Origin: Dyadobacter sp. MSC1_007
GTDB lineage: Bacteria; Bacteroidota; Bacteroidia; Cytophagales; Spirosomataceae
Length of the DNA: 64,000 bases
Direction: 5' to 3'
Assembly (NCBI RefSeq): GCF_023667495.1
Contig: NZ_JAMOZL010000014.1
Coordinates: 1-64,000 of the forward strand
Shown: positions 1-8,732 of the stretch, in pieces
How positions within the stretch are numbered: position 1 is the stretch's first letter
Layout: each line of letters starts with the position of its first letter
The notes under the pieces: model-generated
The model's input: only the letters and a program-made list of their open reading frames with translations
Told to the model about the DNA's origin: nothing
The model's database searches: none
Program-made: the position numbers and the translations under genes

Positions 1-328
1 CGATCGCCAGGCGCATCATCTCGGTGCCATAACCTTTTCCCAGGTCGTCGGCTTCCCCAATCCAAATGTCGATCGCGCGCAGGTTCGCTGGCACTTCGCC
101 CCAGTAGTGGCTGTCTTCCATCAGAGGGTCAATAATTTGTACAAAACCAATCGGGCGACCATCCAGTTCGGCAATTAGTTGCTCGCGCCATTCGGGCGAC
201 CGCAACAATTCGGTCTCCCATCCCCAGTCATCGTTCGGGTCGGAGGCGACCGTATGGGGCTGCTCATCCCAATGCCGTAAAAGGTTTAAATCATTTATAG
301 TTGCTGCCCTGAATTTGATCATCGTCAT
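1..328 (-). CDS. GNAT acetyltransferase, AAC(6')-like, cut by the left window edge
   Basis: About 109 codons are visible from the N-terminus and the C-terminus lies outside the window. The acetyl-CoA-binding motif A is clear near the end of the visible part (DLGKGYGTEMM), preceded by the beta-strand RAIDIWIG. The order of elements, an N-terminal DLNLLRHW segment, the strand RPIGFVQI and then motif A, is that of aminoglycoside 6'-N-acetyltransferase-like GNAT proteins. The substrate cannot be told: many such chromosomal proteins are not resistance enzymes. Two in-frame ATGs, at 328 and 322, are possible starts. It is transcribed leftward like the next genes but is separated from them by 210 bp. 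Confidence 0.8.
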   Translation of the reverse strand, partial: MTMIKFRAATINDLNLLRHWDEQPHTVASDPNDDWGWETELLRSPEWREQLIAELDGRPIGFVQIIDPLMEDSHYWGEVPANLRAIDIWIGEADDLGKGYGTEMMRLAI

Positions 329-538
329 TTAGCCTATTTTCAATGGAATATCGACACCAACAGTTTGTTCACCGTTGTATTGATTGCCTTGATGGTAGCG
401 AAAAGTTAAAATCAAGCCATATCAGATCCAAAACAATAATTGGAAAAGCTTCGGGACTGGTATTCCAGTAGTCCAGGAAGGTTCACTTAAATACTTGATG
501 GCGCGCTGGCAATTACCGGTAAAATGGAAATCACATTG

Positions 539-748
539 TCAGTTGTTCCAAATCCATTGCCAGGCAAGACGCTTCCAATCTTGAATTAATTGTCCATCTT
601 GGCGAGCCCATTGCTTATTACAATAATGCTGATAAAACTCACGACTTGCTTGAAGGCTTAACCCTTTATGCAGGAAGTAGATTTCGACCTGCTGTCTTGC
701 GGGCGGGACATCACAGCCACGACCTGTATATGATTTATCTCTTATCAT
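539..748 (-). CDS. Small protein (69 aa) with a replisome-organiser-like C-terminal motif
   Basis: A short gene beginning 11 bp after the stop of the HTH gene, so probably co-transcribed with it. The ATG at 748 is preferred to the TTG at 751. The second half has a pattern of F/Y, W and DWK residues (EFYQHYCNKQW, then LIQDWKRLAWQW) resembling the short C-terminal region of phage and plasmid replication-organiser proteins, where a GW..GK..I.DWK motif recurs. That likeness is from memory of the motif. Small genes of this kind often sit behind excisionase-like HTH genes in Bacteroidota mobile elements. Function unknown. Confidence 0.5.
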   Translation of the reverse strand: MIRDKSYTGRGCDVPPARQQVEIYFLHKGLSLQASREFYQHYCNKQWARQDGQLIQDWKRLAWQWIWNN

Positions 749-758
749 CAAACAAGGC

Positions 759-1073
759 CTATAAAGCAGATGTTTTCGCTTTTTGGATCATCTTGTTGAT
801 ATCTTCGCGGTCGTAGTAGATTACTCCTCCCAATCTCACAAATGCGAGCTGCCGGCCAGCTCTGAGGGCCAGCAACTTGCCCGGCGAAATGTTGAGTAAC
901 TTTCTGACCTCAGACGATTTAAGCCATTTCTTTGTTGATTCTGGTGAGGATACCCTCACCTTATTTATTGCTGTTAGCAGTTCATCCCTGACGCTTCTCA
1001 GGTCTGCAAGCGTGACCAACTGATCTAACGACAAGCCACCTTTGGCTTCACCTGTTCCCCTCATCCTTTCCAT
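759..1073 (-). CDS. Excisionase-like helix-turn-helix protein (104 aa)
   Basis: Residues 1-45 are a helical leader. Residues 48-100 form a MerR/excisionase-type winged HTH (KKWLKSSEVRKLLNIS for the helix pair, then LAFVRLGGVIYYDREDI for the wing). This is the usual fold of the small HTH_17-type proteins next to integrase and mobilisation genes in Bacteroidota conjugative and mobilisable elements. No integrase is seen in the window, so the element may be a remnant or may continue to the left. Expected to bind DNA; target unknown. A second in-frame ATG lies at 1064. Confidence 0.75.
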   Translation of the reverse strand: MERMRGTGEAKGGLSLDQLVTLADLRSVRDELLTAINKVRVSSPESTKKWLKSSEVRKLLNISPGKLLALRAGRQLAFVRLGGVIYYDREDINKMIQKAKTSAL

Positions 1074-1252
1074 CTCTGCTCTGTTTTAGTGCTGCGAAGA
1101 AATCAAAGCTAAAAACCGCCTTGTGAAATTGCTAGACCCTTTCGATTTTCAAATGGGTAAAACGCCCGTTCCGGCGTAGCGTGGGAATGAATTGAGCATA
1201 AGAAGCGGATAGCCAGTTCCAAGAAATCTCGGATCATTGGCTCATCAGACAA

Positions 1253-2164
1253 TTATAGACCCAACCCCCGTCGTTTGCTCTGCCTTTGAGGCTCTTCTAA
1301 TCCCAAAGCCTCCTTAAAATCCTGTACTTCTTCTTCACGGGCATTCCTAAGCTGCATAAGAGCGAGAACATCATCCACCTTTTGGTGGAAGTAATCTGTT
1401 ATTTCATCGGACCAGTGACGGTTAACCTCGGCTTGATAAGAGGAATAAATATTAGCTGGATTCACTGCGACCCGGACAACACCTTCAGCTGTGCGCTGCT
1501 GACCTGCCGCAATGCCTCTGGCATACAGACTGAAATTGTCAAACAACGGCAGTTGACTGATGCTCGCAATTGTCCTTGGGATCATCTCAAACCGGCTGTC
1601 GTGCGAAATTTGCGATACTCGGCGGCCTGTCCCCAAAGTTGCTAAACTGTGTTCATACCTAAGGTAAGTCCCCAGAAGACTAAGTTTGGGGCTAACGGCA
1701 AGCAACATAATGTCGACCTGATAGCCTGCCTCTTTGAAAAAATAAATAGTCTGATTGAGCCTACGGCCTGAGGAGAAAGTTGTCTCTAAAATAAAGTTCA
1801 GCTTTTTGTCCACGCAATGTTTGACCAGAGAGTCGTTCCAACGCTGCGCCAAGGGTGCGGTAATATCTGGGTAAAATCTCGGATGGTCTTTTTTTATTTC
1901 GTGCGCCTGGGGATGATAATCCCTTAAGTTATCCGCATTACAGATCACTGCGTTGCCTGCAAGTTGCGATTCAGCTTCCTTTTGAAGCTCCGTCTTTCCT
2001 GCACCGGGCTGAGCTCCCAGAATTACTACCGTTGGCTTTTCTGATCTGGTTCTTTTGTAGGTAGTGTCGCGGATGATATCCTGCAAGATTTCCTGATAGT
2101 CGGCCTCCGATAGCTCGTACTTTGCTATCAGCTTTTGCAACATTTGCACGTCAGCTCTATTCAT
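1253..2164 (-). CDS. Zeta-toxin family P-loop kinase
   Basis: A 303-aa protein with a Walker A motif at about residues 50-58 (GAQPGAGKT), followed by the zeta-type features ICNADNLRDYHP and FILETTFSSGR. Zeta/PezT toxins phosphorylate UDP-N-acetylglucosamine and block cell-wall synthesis. Membership of this fold is visible; the substrate is inferred. The start codon overlaps the stop of the upstream gene by 4 nt (ATGA), so the pair is translationally coupled as in toxin-antitoxin operons. The C-terminal 60 residues are charged and helical. No disruption is seen. Confidence 0.85.
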   Translation of the reverse strand: MNRADVQMLQKLIAKYELSEADYQEILQDIIRDTTYKRTRSEKPTVVILGAQPGAGKTELQKEAESQLAGNAVICNADNLRDYHPQAHEIKKDHPRFYPDITAPLAQRWNDSLVKHCVDKKLNFILETTFSSGRRLNQTIYFFKEAGYQVDIMLLAVSPKLSLLGTYLRYEHSLATLGTGRRVSQISHDSRFEMIPRTIASISQLPLFDNFSLYARGIAAGQQRTAEGVVRVAVNPANIYSSYQAEVNRHWSDEITDYFHQKVDDVLALMQLRNAREEEVQDFKEALGLEEPQRQSKRRGLGL

Positions 2165-2541
2165 GCCGCATTGTGGATCGCAGTCAATTTAGGAGCATAT
2201 TGGCCAATAATCGATTCCATCCTGCCAATGCTTTTGAAATTTTCGGGGTTGGAATTAATGCTATGAACTTCCTCGAATAGCTCTTCGAGTAGCTTAATCT
2301 TTGCAAGATCCGGCCTAACTTGCTTCATTTCCTTTCTGCGCTCTCTTGAAGTGTAGGCTATTAACTCGTTCAGCACAGAGTTGGTGGTTTCTGTTAACAC
2401 ATACCAGTCCAGGGGATTTGCCGGGGCAGCGAAGTTAAGCTCTTTCCCTTCCAACAGCTGCTCGATCCTAAGCCACTCCTGATAGTCGATGAGTACGGAG
2501 ACCGGTTTGCCATTCCCATCGTTGATAACTTGTCTGGACAT
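2161..2541 (-). CDS. Phd/YefM-like antitoxin partner of the zeta toxin
   Basis: A 126-aa protein. The N-terminal 35 residues (SRQVINDGNGKPVSVLIDY, then EWLRIEQLL) look like the DNA-binding N-terminus of Phd/YefM-type antitoxins, where 'G.PV.VLI..EEY' is a hallmark. The remaining 90 residues are helical and probably wrap the toxin. Classical epsilon-zeta and PezAT pairs use different antitoxin folds, so this combination is less usual. It lies directly upstream of the toxin with a 4-nt overlap. Autoregulation of the operon is expected for the family but was not shown here. Confidence 0.7.
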   Translation of the reverse strand: MSRQVINDGNGKPVSVLIDYQEWLRIEQLLEGKELNFAAPANPLDWYVLTETTNSVLNELIAYTSRERRKEMKQVRPDLAKIKLLEELFEEVHSINSNPENFKSIGRMESIIGQYAPKLTAIHNAA

Positions 2542-2736
2542 ATTACCTCTCTTTTGATTTCATTCCAATGAGTCAAATTTAGCGATATTTGGAAAGAAGG
2601 ACAAGATGTTTTACCGGTGAACAGGTCTTGGAGAGCCAGTACACACACGACTAACAGCGCCAGTTTGCCACAACCAGTCCTATTCAAAAGCTCGACACGG
2701 TCGTTCTCGAAGCTAAACAACCGTGTCGTATGAACC

Positions 2737-3930
2737 CTATCCGTTAGCCCTTGCGGCCGCAACGTATATCAGTGAATGAGCTTCGTGGAGTTTAGGTACT
2801 TCCCATTTTGCCAGCATCCTCTCCAAGACTTTGGTAGGCACCATTTCTTCTCTTGACCCATTTTGAAGCTTCCATTGCTTGTAGGGCTGCTCGACATAAA
2901 CGATCCTGACACGGGCGCGGTAGGAAGCGAACAAGTCAATGAGCTGACTCCGCATCTGTTTTGAAATGTTGGTCGCATTCCAGACAAAGTCGTTTTTTGC
3001 CCGCAGGTATACCCGTGCCTGTTCCTTGGCTTGCTGAGCTACCCATCCGTTGGCCGAGGTGTCATCGGGCTTAATTTTATGGGCCAGACGGATTTTGTCC
3101 AAACTGATTACCGGAAGCCCATGCAAATGTTCCCGGATATAGCTGTCCTTTCCCATCCCTGGCAGACCACTCATCAATGTTACCTGGCATGTCGTGTCAT
3201 CAAACGGAAGGTAATCCACAGAAGCTGCCTCAGCATGAAAATAGTGAAAGCGCGACAAATCTGTGGTAAACGGATATGACTGTCCAGCGCATCGCTGTTC
3301 CTTGCAATATTCCTCAAAAAAGCTGATCCGGTCCAACAGGTCCTGTTGGTCGCTGCAAATACGACCGAGCACGTCCGCTTTGGCTAGAATTGCTACCAAG
3401 TTCGTATTCACTTCGAACGATGCCTGCAAAAGTGCTTTCTGCGGATCAGGCTTGTGGAACACCCAGAGCGGCAAGCCGTGATGCCTGACGAGCCCTACAA
3501 TCTGTTCCCGCGTTTCAAACGGAACATCGAATTGTTTGAACAGGATTTGTCGCGCAGTCAATGCGCCTTTTTTGGCATGACCGGGTGAAACGATACTGCC
3601 GTCCGTTTCCTGATAGGTGGTGCTGCGCTTCTCTACATCATGCAGCAACGCTGCAATCCACAAGATTGCTTTTTCCTCTTCTCGTAAGTTCTGGTATTCT
3701 TTCAAGCCCACCAGCTCCTTGACTACCATTTGCGTGTGGGTTGCTACGTCTCCCTCGGCATGGTGGACCGCGTCCTGCGGCACGCCATGCATGTCAGCGA
3801 TCCAGTCGTACCGGCCCGCCAACTCTTCCCAATTTTTATATAGAAATTCTTTCACGTCCTTGATTCTAATAATGATTAATAAGTCTGGCCGGTCGCCAGT
3901 TGCGTGTCCAGTGTTCAGAAGTCTGTACAT
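2737..3930 (-). CDS. HD-Pnk: HD phosphohydrolase / polynucleotide kinase RNA end-healing enzyme
   Basis: Two modules can be read. Residues about 55-200 are an HD domain: His at 57/65, the HD pair at 97-98 (LLHDVEK), HH at 150-151 and Asp186 (KADVLG). Residues about 248-397 are a P-loop kinase: Walker A 255-261 (GLPGMGK), SLDKIR with Asp278, and WNATNIS. This is the layout of the HD-Pnk characterised from Runella slithyformis, which removes 2',3'-cyclic and 3' phosphates and phosphorylates 5'-OH ends. It follows the RNA ligase gene and, from the ATG at 3930, overlaps it by 65 nt. An AAGGA lies just before that ATG, but a shorter start is possible. Healing and sealing in one operon implies repair of cleaved RNA. 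Confidence 0.85.
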   Translation of the reverse strand: MYRLLNTGHATGDRPDLLIIIRIKDVKEFLYKNWEELAGRYDWIADMHGVPQDAVHHAEGDVATHTQMVVKELVGLKEYQNLREEEKAILWIAALLHDVEKRSTTYQETDGSIVSPGHAKKGALTARQILFKQFDVPFETREQIVGLVRHHGLPLWVFHKPDPQKALLQASFEVNTNLVAILAKADVLGRICSDQQDLLDRISFFEEYCKEQRCAGQSYPFTTDLSRFHYFHAEAASVDYLPFDDTTCQVTLMSGLPGMGKDSYIREHLHGLPVISLDKIRLAHKIKPDDTSANGWVAQQAKEQARVYLRAKNDFVWNATNISKQMRSQLIDLFASYRARVRIVYVEQPYKQWKLQNGSREEMVPTKVLERMLAKWEVPKLHEAHSLIYVAAARANG

Positions 3931-4552
3931 GATCCTTCCGGACGTATTTCAGCACATGTGTCGATAACTGTCCGACCAGAAAGGCGTCAAAATCGCGTAC
4001 GACTACCCCCTCCCGCCTGCAAGGCAATCCGGTATTCGCATCGATCGACCCGAATACGCTGTCTGAGCCGGCAAGTTCCAGCACGATTTTCGTAAACGCA
4101 TGTTCATCCACAGGTGTCGGGAAAACACCCAGAACCGGCACTAGCGGTAAGTTCAGCGCATTTGCGTAAAAGCACACTTCTTCCCAATCGAGCCACTGAT
4201 CCCGGTACCGGGCTGCGAACACGAAGAAATAGTCTTCCAGTCGCGTATATTCAATTGAGTGCACGGCGTAGACGTTCTCGCCGAATATTTCCAGCTCGTC
4301 CAGATCGCTTTTGATATGCGCCCACCTTTCCCGGAGCCGCGCAGTCCAGGGAGAAACCGTAGGTGCGGCATGTGAGCGTGCAAAAACGCCATGACGGTTG
4401 AGGCAGTTGTTTTCCCCATCGAGCTTCTCGGTGAAAACAATTTGGTGCATTCGGCTCAAATGGTGCCAGTAATCCATTTGAACTTTGTCATCGCTGGTTG
4501 TACCCGGCGAGTAGGGCAAATGATAGGTCCTTTCGTATTTTCTTGATTCCAT
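3866..4552 (-). CDS. ATP-dependent RNA ligase
   Basis: A 228-aa protein from the ATG at 4552; the reading frame opens earlier only with a TTG. It starts with the family signature KYERTYHLPYSPGTTSDDK. Nucleotidyltransferase motifs follow in order: motif I TEKLDGEN with the adenylated Lys43, the motif III region LEIFGENVYAVHSIEY, YFFVFAARYRD, motif IV EGVVVR (181-186) and motif V KYVRKDHV (202-209). All catalytic positions look intact. It is a compact ligase without a large C-terminal domain. Together with the downstream HD-Pnk it makes a complete heal-and-seal set. The RNA target is unknown. Confidence 0.88.
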   Translation of the reverse strand: MESRKYERTYHLPYSPGTTSDDKVQMDYWHHLSRMHQIVFTEKLDGENNCLNRHGVFARSHAAPTVSPWTARLRERWAHIKSDLDELEIFGENVYAVHSIEYTRLEDYFFVFAARYRDQWLDWEEVCFYANALNLPLVPVLGVFPTPVDEHAFTKIVLELAGSDSVFGSIDANTGLPCRREGVVVRDFDAFLVGQLSTHVLKYVRKDHVQTSEHWTRNWRPARLINHY

Positions 4553-5715
4553 AGCATAACGCGTTTGGTCCAAAGCAATGTGCCTTGTAAAAGCTGACAA
4601 CAGGTGAATGGGTATAGCGATACCATCCTACAAGTTGCTGGCATTCTTGATTGAATTAAACAATTGCAAGTAAGCTGTCGATTGACAACTGGAGTTGGCG
4701 ATATGTTAGAAGATCACTGGCACTTAACGCGGTGCATTTTGGGGTTCCCGAAGAATTTGGATGCAAAGATAATTCTTATTTGAAATAAAAGCGGGGTAAC
4801 TTAAAACGCAACAATTATTTTGGTTTTGCCTGGTGCAATGATAACTGTTGGTTGAGAGTTTAGAAATGAGTGAATGCGATCCCAAGCAGCATGTCTGCTC
4901 TTGTAATAGGCTTTTTCTTTCGATTATCTGTCAATCAATGCGAAAAATGATAGCGGTTGGCAATCTTGTTTTCTAAGAGCAAAAGTTAAGATCGATCTGT
5001 TTTACCTTGAACCGCAACTCCTTCCGAAACCTTTAAATCCTTCAAAATTTTTTCTTACAACCCCTCCGTAATTGTGAGAGGGGCTTGTAAGAAAAAATTT
5101 AATTAAATGTATGCATGATGATTGGTAAAGCGAGGTGTAGGTTTTGAACGCCATTTTAGTCACCACTTGACTAGGCTGCGGAGAAAAGTCATTTTGGGGC
5201 AAAAAACGGCTCGAATGATCAAAAAGCAACCTAAATAAATCCGAAAAGAGCTTTTTTATGCCAAAAACATCCCAAAGAGCTCTTTATGACTAAATTTTCT
5301 TCTTCTTGCCCAAATCGGCTCAGTAATGACGCTTCGGAGCGAAATGTTCTGTCTTTGGGTACGAAATTCAACGCACCTAAGGCGTGCCAAAATTAGATGA
5401 AACCACATTTGTTTCCGTGGTTGGCCAGATGTACAATTGTATCACGCGTCAGGGCCGCGATGCTTCAATTGAATCTGGCTCTGCGAGGCGGCCCAACTCG
5501 GAACTCGTTCGGCGAAAAGTCCCGAAAGCAAATATGACGAATACATCTTGTTTGCCAGGTATTGCCATTTTGCCTGGCTCCACAGTTACTACGTCTCAAA
5601 AACCAGCGGGTAGTGGGAAGTAATTGGCCCTTTCAACAAACCATATCTGGACTTTTAAACAAAGTGAAATATGTCGGTTACCGCTGACATTTGCTGTGTC
5701 AAAAATTTCAAAAAA
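4553..5715. other. Non-coding stretch between the RNA-repair operon and the reductase pseudogene
   Basis: About 1.1 kb with no convincing gene. The open frames here are short, of odd composition and match nothing I recognise. It holds the promoter side of the RNA ligase gene, the 22-bp hairpin at 5045-5100, and A/T-rich sequence with GAGCTTTTTT and GAGCTCTTTA near-repeats around 5248-5288. Such an empty, partly palindromic kilobase next to accessory genes may be the scar of a lost element. Confidence 0.4.
5045..5100. repeat. 22-bp near-perfect inverted repeat (hairpin)
   Basis: The left arm 5045-5066 and right arm 5078-5100 pair over 22 bp with a single bulged C at 5084. The outer 16 bp (AAATTTTTTCTTACAA) pair perfectly, then CCCCTC with GAGGGG. 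The loop is about 11 nt. No gene ends close by, so it is not an obvious terminator. It could be a small palindromic repeat (REP or MITE type) or a structured RNA. Confidence 0.7.
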
Positions 5716-6740
5716 ATGGAAAACAAAGAAACGGTATTGGTTACGGGAGGTTCGGGCTTCATTGCCTGCTATTGCATCATAGCTTTGCTTCAAAACGGGT
5801 ACAAGGTAAAAGCTACACTCCGTTCCCTGGGCAAATCGGGGTTGGTAAAGCAAATGCTCACGGAGGGCGGCCTGCGTTCATCGGAGGATTTATCGTTTGT
5901 CGAAGCCGATTTACAGGATGAAGCAAGCTGGGAAAAAGCGACGGAAGGTTGCAGGTACGTGATCCACGTGGCTTCGCCTACACCCTACACGAGTGCCACC
6001 ACGGAAGACGATTTTGTGATTCCCGCTAAAGACGGGGTGCTTTTTGTGATGCGGGCCGCGAAAAAAGCGGGTGTAAAAAGGGTCGTGCTTACCTCCGCTT
6101 TCGGCGCGGTGGGTTTCGGCACGGTCAAAACCATCCCATACACAGAAGAAGACTGGACAGTGCTCAACGAAACCGTCGCTCCTTATCAAAAATCGAAAAC
6201 GATTTCCGAAAAAGCGGCCTGGAATTTTATTAAAACGGAAGGGGAAGGAATGGAGTTGGCCGTCGTAAACCCTACCGGTGTACTGGGCCCAGTGTTGGCC
6301 GATGACTTCTCGCATTCAATCCAGAACATTAAGCAAATGCTTAGCGGCGGTATGAAAGCCTGCCCCAAGATCATTTCGGGTTATGTGGATGTCCGGGACG
6401 TTGCCGATCTTCATTTTAAAGCGATGACAATGCCCCAGGCGAACGGCCAACGCTTCATCCTGTTGCCGGCGAGGCGCTTTCACTGATCGATATCGCCAAT
6501 GTGCTTCGGTCCAATCTGGGCACGAAAGCAGCCCACGTGCCCACAAAAGAGTTACCTAACTGGGTTGTCAAACTACTGGTGCTGTTCAACCCGAAACTGA
6601 AAGGCGTGGCACCTTATTTAGGAATGGTAAAAAGGGCAAGCGGCGAAAAGGCGATCACGATGCTGGGCTGGAAACCGCGTTCGTGCAAAGAAGCTATATT
6701 AGCAACGGCGAATAGCCTGATCGAAATGAACCTGGTATAG
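5716..6740 (+). pseudogene. Extended SDR / dihydroflavonol-4-reductase-like aldehyde reductase, frameshifted
   Basis: The N-terminal part (about 5716-6465) carries the NAD(P)-binding motif VLVTGGSGFIACY and typical extended-SDR segments (VIHVASPTPY, VVLTSAFGAVG, NPTGVLGPVL, DVRDVADLHF). Near 6465 the frame is lost and the protein would end after LLPARRFH. The next frame continues the family C-terminus without a break: AGEALSLIDIANVLRSNLG and on to 6740. Restoring one G in the TTGCCGG at 6463-6469 rejoins the two parts. It is therefore either a recent one-base deletion or a sequence error. The start at the ATG at 5716 puts the Rossmann motif at the usual distance. An AraC gene follows after 32 bp. 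Confidence 0.85.
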
Positions 6741-6772
6741 CCATGAAGGTGATGAAATGTAAATAAGCGGCA

Positions 6773-7600
6773 ATGAAAATCACTGAAATAAAGTCCTGTT
6801 TTGTGGGTCCCGCCATCTCTCCGGAGCAGTTTATAGCCGAGCATATCTTCGTATTCCTGGTCAAAGGGACCATGAATGGCTACGACGGCAACAAACGTTA
6901 CACGCTCGAACCGGGCGAAAGCTGTATCGTCAGAAAGAACCGGTTGGCGCGTTACAACAAGCGACGGGATAACAACGAGTTCGAGAAAGTTGTTTTTATC
7001 TTTGACGAGCGTTTTTTAAAGGATTTTCTCAAAAGGCATCCGATTACTTTTCATAATTACACGTCGGCCGACGCCTTTATCAAGCTCGAAAAAGATAAAC
7101 TGATTAATAGCTTCCTGCTTTCGTTGGAGCCCTATTTCACGCCTTACGGTCAAATCAGCGAGGCATTTGTGGACATGAAGCGGGAGGAACTGCTCCTCAT
7201 ACTATTACAAGTGATGCCCGTGCTATCGGATGTCATGTTCGATTTCGGGATCCCCGGCAAACTGGACCTCGAGGCGTTTATTCAGCAAAATTACAAGTTC
7301 AATGTAAGCGCGGAGCGTTTCGCATTCCTTACCGGCCGGAGTTTGTCGGCATTCAAACGCGACTTTAAAAGCATTTTTCACCAGACACCCAACCGGTGGC
7401 TGGTGAAGCGGCGGTTGCAGGAAGCCCGCTTTCTCATCGAGGAAAGGCATGAAAAAGCTTCCGATATCTACCTGCAATTGGGCTTCGAAGACCTGTCACA
7501 TTTCTCGTTTGCATTCAAAAAGGAGTTTGGGGTAGCCGCCACAAGGCTTCCTAAACACGTGAAAGAACCCATTACCAGAGGCTCTGTTTCAAATAGCTGA
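6773..7600 (+). CDS. AraC-family transcriptional regulator
   Basis: A 275-aa protein: an N-terminal cupin-like sensor region (about 10-140, including EPGESCIVRKN) and a C-terminal double HTH (about 170-265). The second helix pair is IYLQLGFEDLSHFSFAFKKEF. This resembles the ExsA-type AraC regulators common in Bacteroidota next to SDR genes. It begins 32 bp after the reductase pseudogene and probably shared its transcript, so that reductase is its likely target. The inducer is unknown. Confidence 0.85.
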   Translation: MKITEIKSCFVGPAISPEQFIAEHIFVFLVKGTMNGYDGNKRYTLEPGESCIVRKNRLARYNKRRDNNEFEKVVFIFDERFLKDFLKRHPITFHNYTSADAFIKLEKDKLINSFLLSLEPYFTPYGQISEAFVDMKREELLLILLQVMPVLSDVMFDFGIPGKLDLEAFIQQNYKFNVSAERFAFLTGRSLSAFKRDFKSIFHQTPNRWLVKRRLQEARFLIEERHEKASDIYLQLGFEDLSHFSFAFKKEFGVAATRLPKHVKEPITRGSVSNS

Positions 7601-7782
7601 TGGAACCTTTGCGATTATTTTCCCGAGTTTAAATATTTTCAAAGATTAGCTATGAGCCTGACGCGAATAGCACGGGTCCAGGGGCCTTCCGATGTCCAGC
7701 TCACGCCGGGGTGTCCGCAGCAAAAGGAAAAAGATCCATAGAAATTCAATCTGTAATTCACATTGGCGTCTCATCCAAGTTA

Positions 7783-8682
7783 TCAGTTGAACGAAGCCCT
7801 GAATTCCAAAGGAGACACCTTGGTTTTGGTCTTAAAAAGTTTGTTGAATGATTGCGGATGCTCAAAGCCCAGGCCATAGGCAATCTCGCTGACCGACAAG
7901 CTGGTCGTAGATAGTTTTTCCTTGGCCTTGTCGATCAGCTTTTCGTGAATGTGCTGTTGCGTGCTTTGACCGGTCAGATTTTTAAGCAAACTCCTCAAAT
8001 AGCCTGGTGAAACGTGAAGCGACTCTGAAATAAACTCTACGGTTGGTAAGCCGTTGGTCATCAGGTCATCGCTATCAAAATAATTGTTCAATAAATCATT
8101 CAGCCGGTCAAGGATCTGGTGGTTGGTGATCTTGCGGGTAATGAACTGTCTCTGGTAGAAGCGTTCAGAGTAATTGAGCAGGGTCTCCAAGTGCGATACG
8201 ATAATGTTCTGCGTAAACCCGTCGATATTTCCGTTGCATTCGTGTATAATATTTGCAACGATATCGTTGATCACCTTTTCCTCTTTATCGGACAAAAACA
8301 GGGCCTCTTTTACCGAGTAATTAAAAAATTCGTACTGCTTAATCTTTTTGGCGAGCGGTGTTCCCCAGAAAAAATCCGGGTGCACAAACAGCATCCATCC
8401 TTTGGGCTCATATCCGGGCGCATGCTGTTGCCCGCTTAAAATTTGGTTAGGTCCCACAAAGGCCATAAAGCCCTCGTCAAAATCGTATTTCTGCTGCCCA
8501 TACATCAGGTTGTTACAATTCCGTTTGATCGAAATCATATAAAAATCCAGCACGACGCTCATGCCTGGACTTCCTTTCAGCTGGCCACATTCGATAATGC
8601 TGATCATGGGATGCGGCGGCGGTGCGAACCCTTGCATTTTATGGGCCTGAGAGATGGAGCTTATTCTAATCGGTGTATTCAT
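7783..8682 (-). CDS. AraC-family transcriptional regulator (paralogue group A)
   Basis: A 299-aa protein with an N-terminal ligand-binding region (LMYGQQKYDFDEGFMAFVGP) and a C-terminal AraC double HTH (LSVSEIAYGLGFEHPQSFNK). It is a close paralogue of the AraC proteins at 15287-16195 and 17919-18836: all share the YGQ..(Y/F)DFDEG segment, and the first shares FYQRQFITRKITNHQ exactly. It lies downstream of a transporter gene on the same strand. The sensed molecule is unknown. Confidence 0.87.
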   Translation of the reverse strand: MNTPIRISSISQAHKMQGFAPPPHPMISIIECGQLKGSPGMSVVLDFYMISIKRNCNNLMYGQQKYDFDEGFMAFVGPNQILSGQQHAPGYEPKGWMLFVHPDFFWGTPLAKKIKQYEFFNYSVKEALFLSDKEEKVINDIVANIIHECNGNIDGFTQNIIVSHLETLLNYSERFYQRQFITRKITNHQILDRLNDLLNNYFDSDDLMTNGLPTVEFISESLHVSPGYLRSLLKNLTGQSTQQHIHEKLIDKAKEKLSTTSLSVSEIAYGLGFEHPQSFNKLFKTKTKVSPLEFRASFN

Positions 8683-8732
8683 TGTATTTTTTGTTAGAAC
8701 TTGAAAGAATATTAGTCACAATGAGTGATTGA

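Noticed and set aside
2394..2762. 122-codon minus-strand frame overlapping the antitoxin gene
   Set aside because: Shadow of the antitoxin and HD-Pnk genes; the antitoxin frame has the family features.
5384..5623. 79-codon open frame in the empty kilobase
   Set aside because: Unusual composition, no recognisable motif, no neighbour that it could belong to; treated as chance.
5671..5715. Upstream ATG for the reductase gene
   Set aside because: It would add 15 residues before the Rossmann motif that are not usual in the family.
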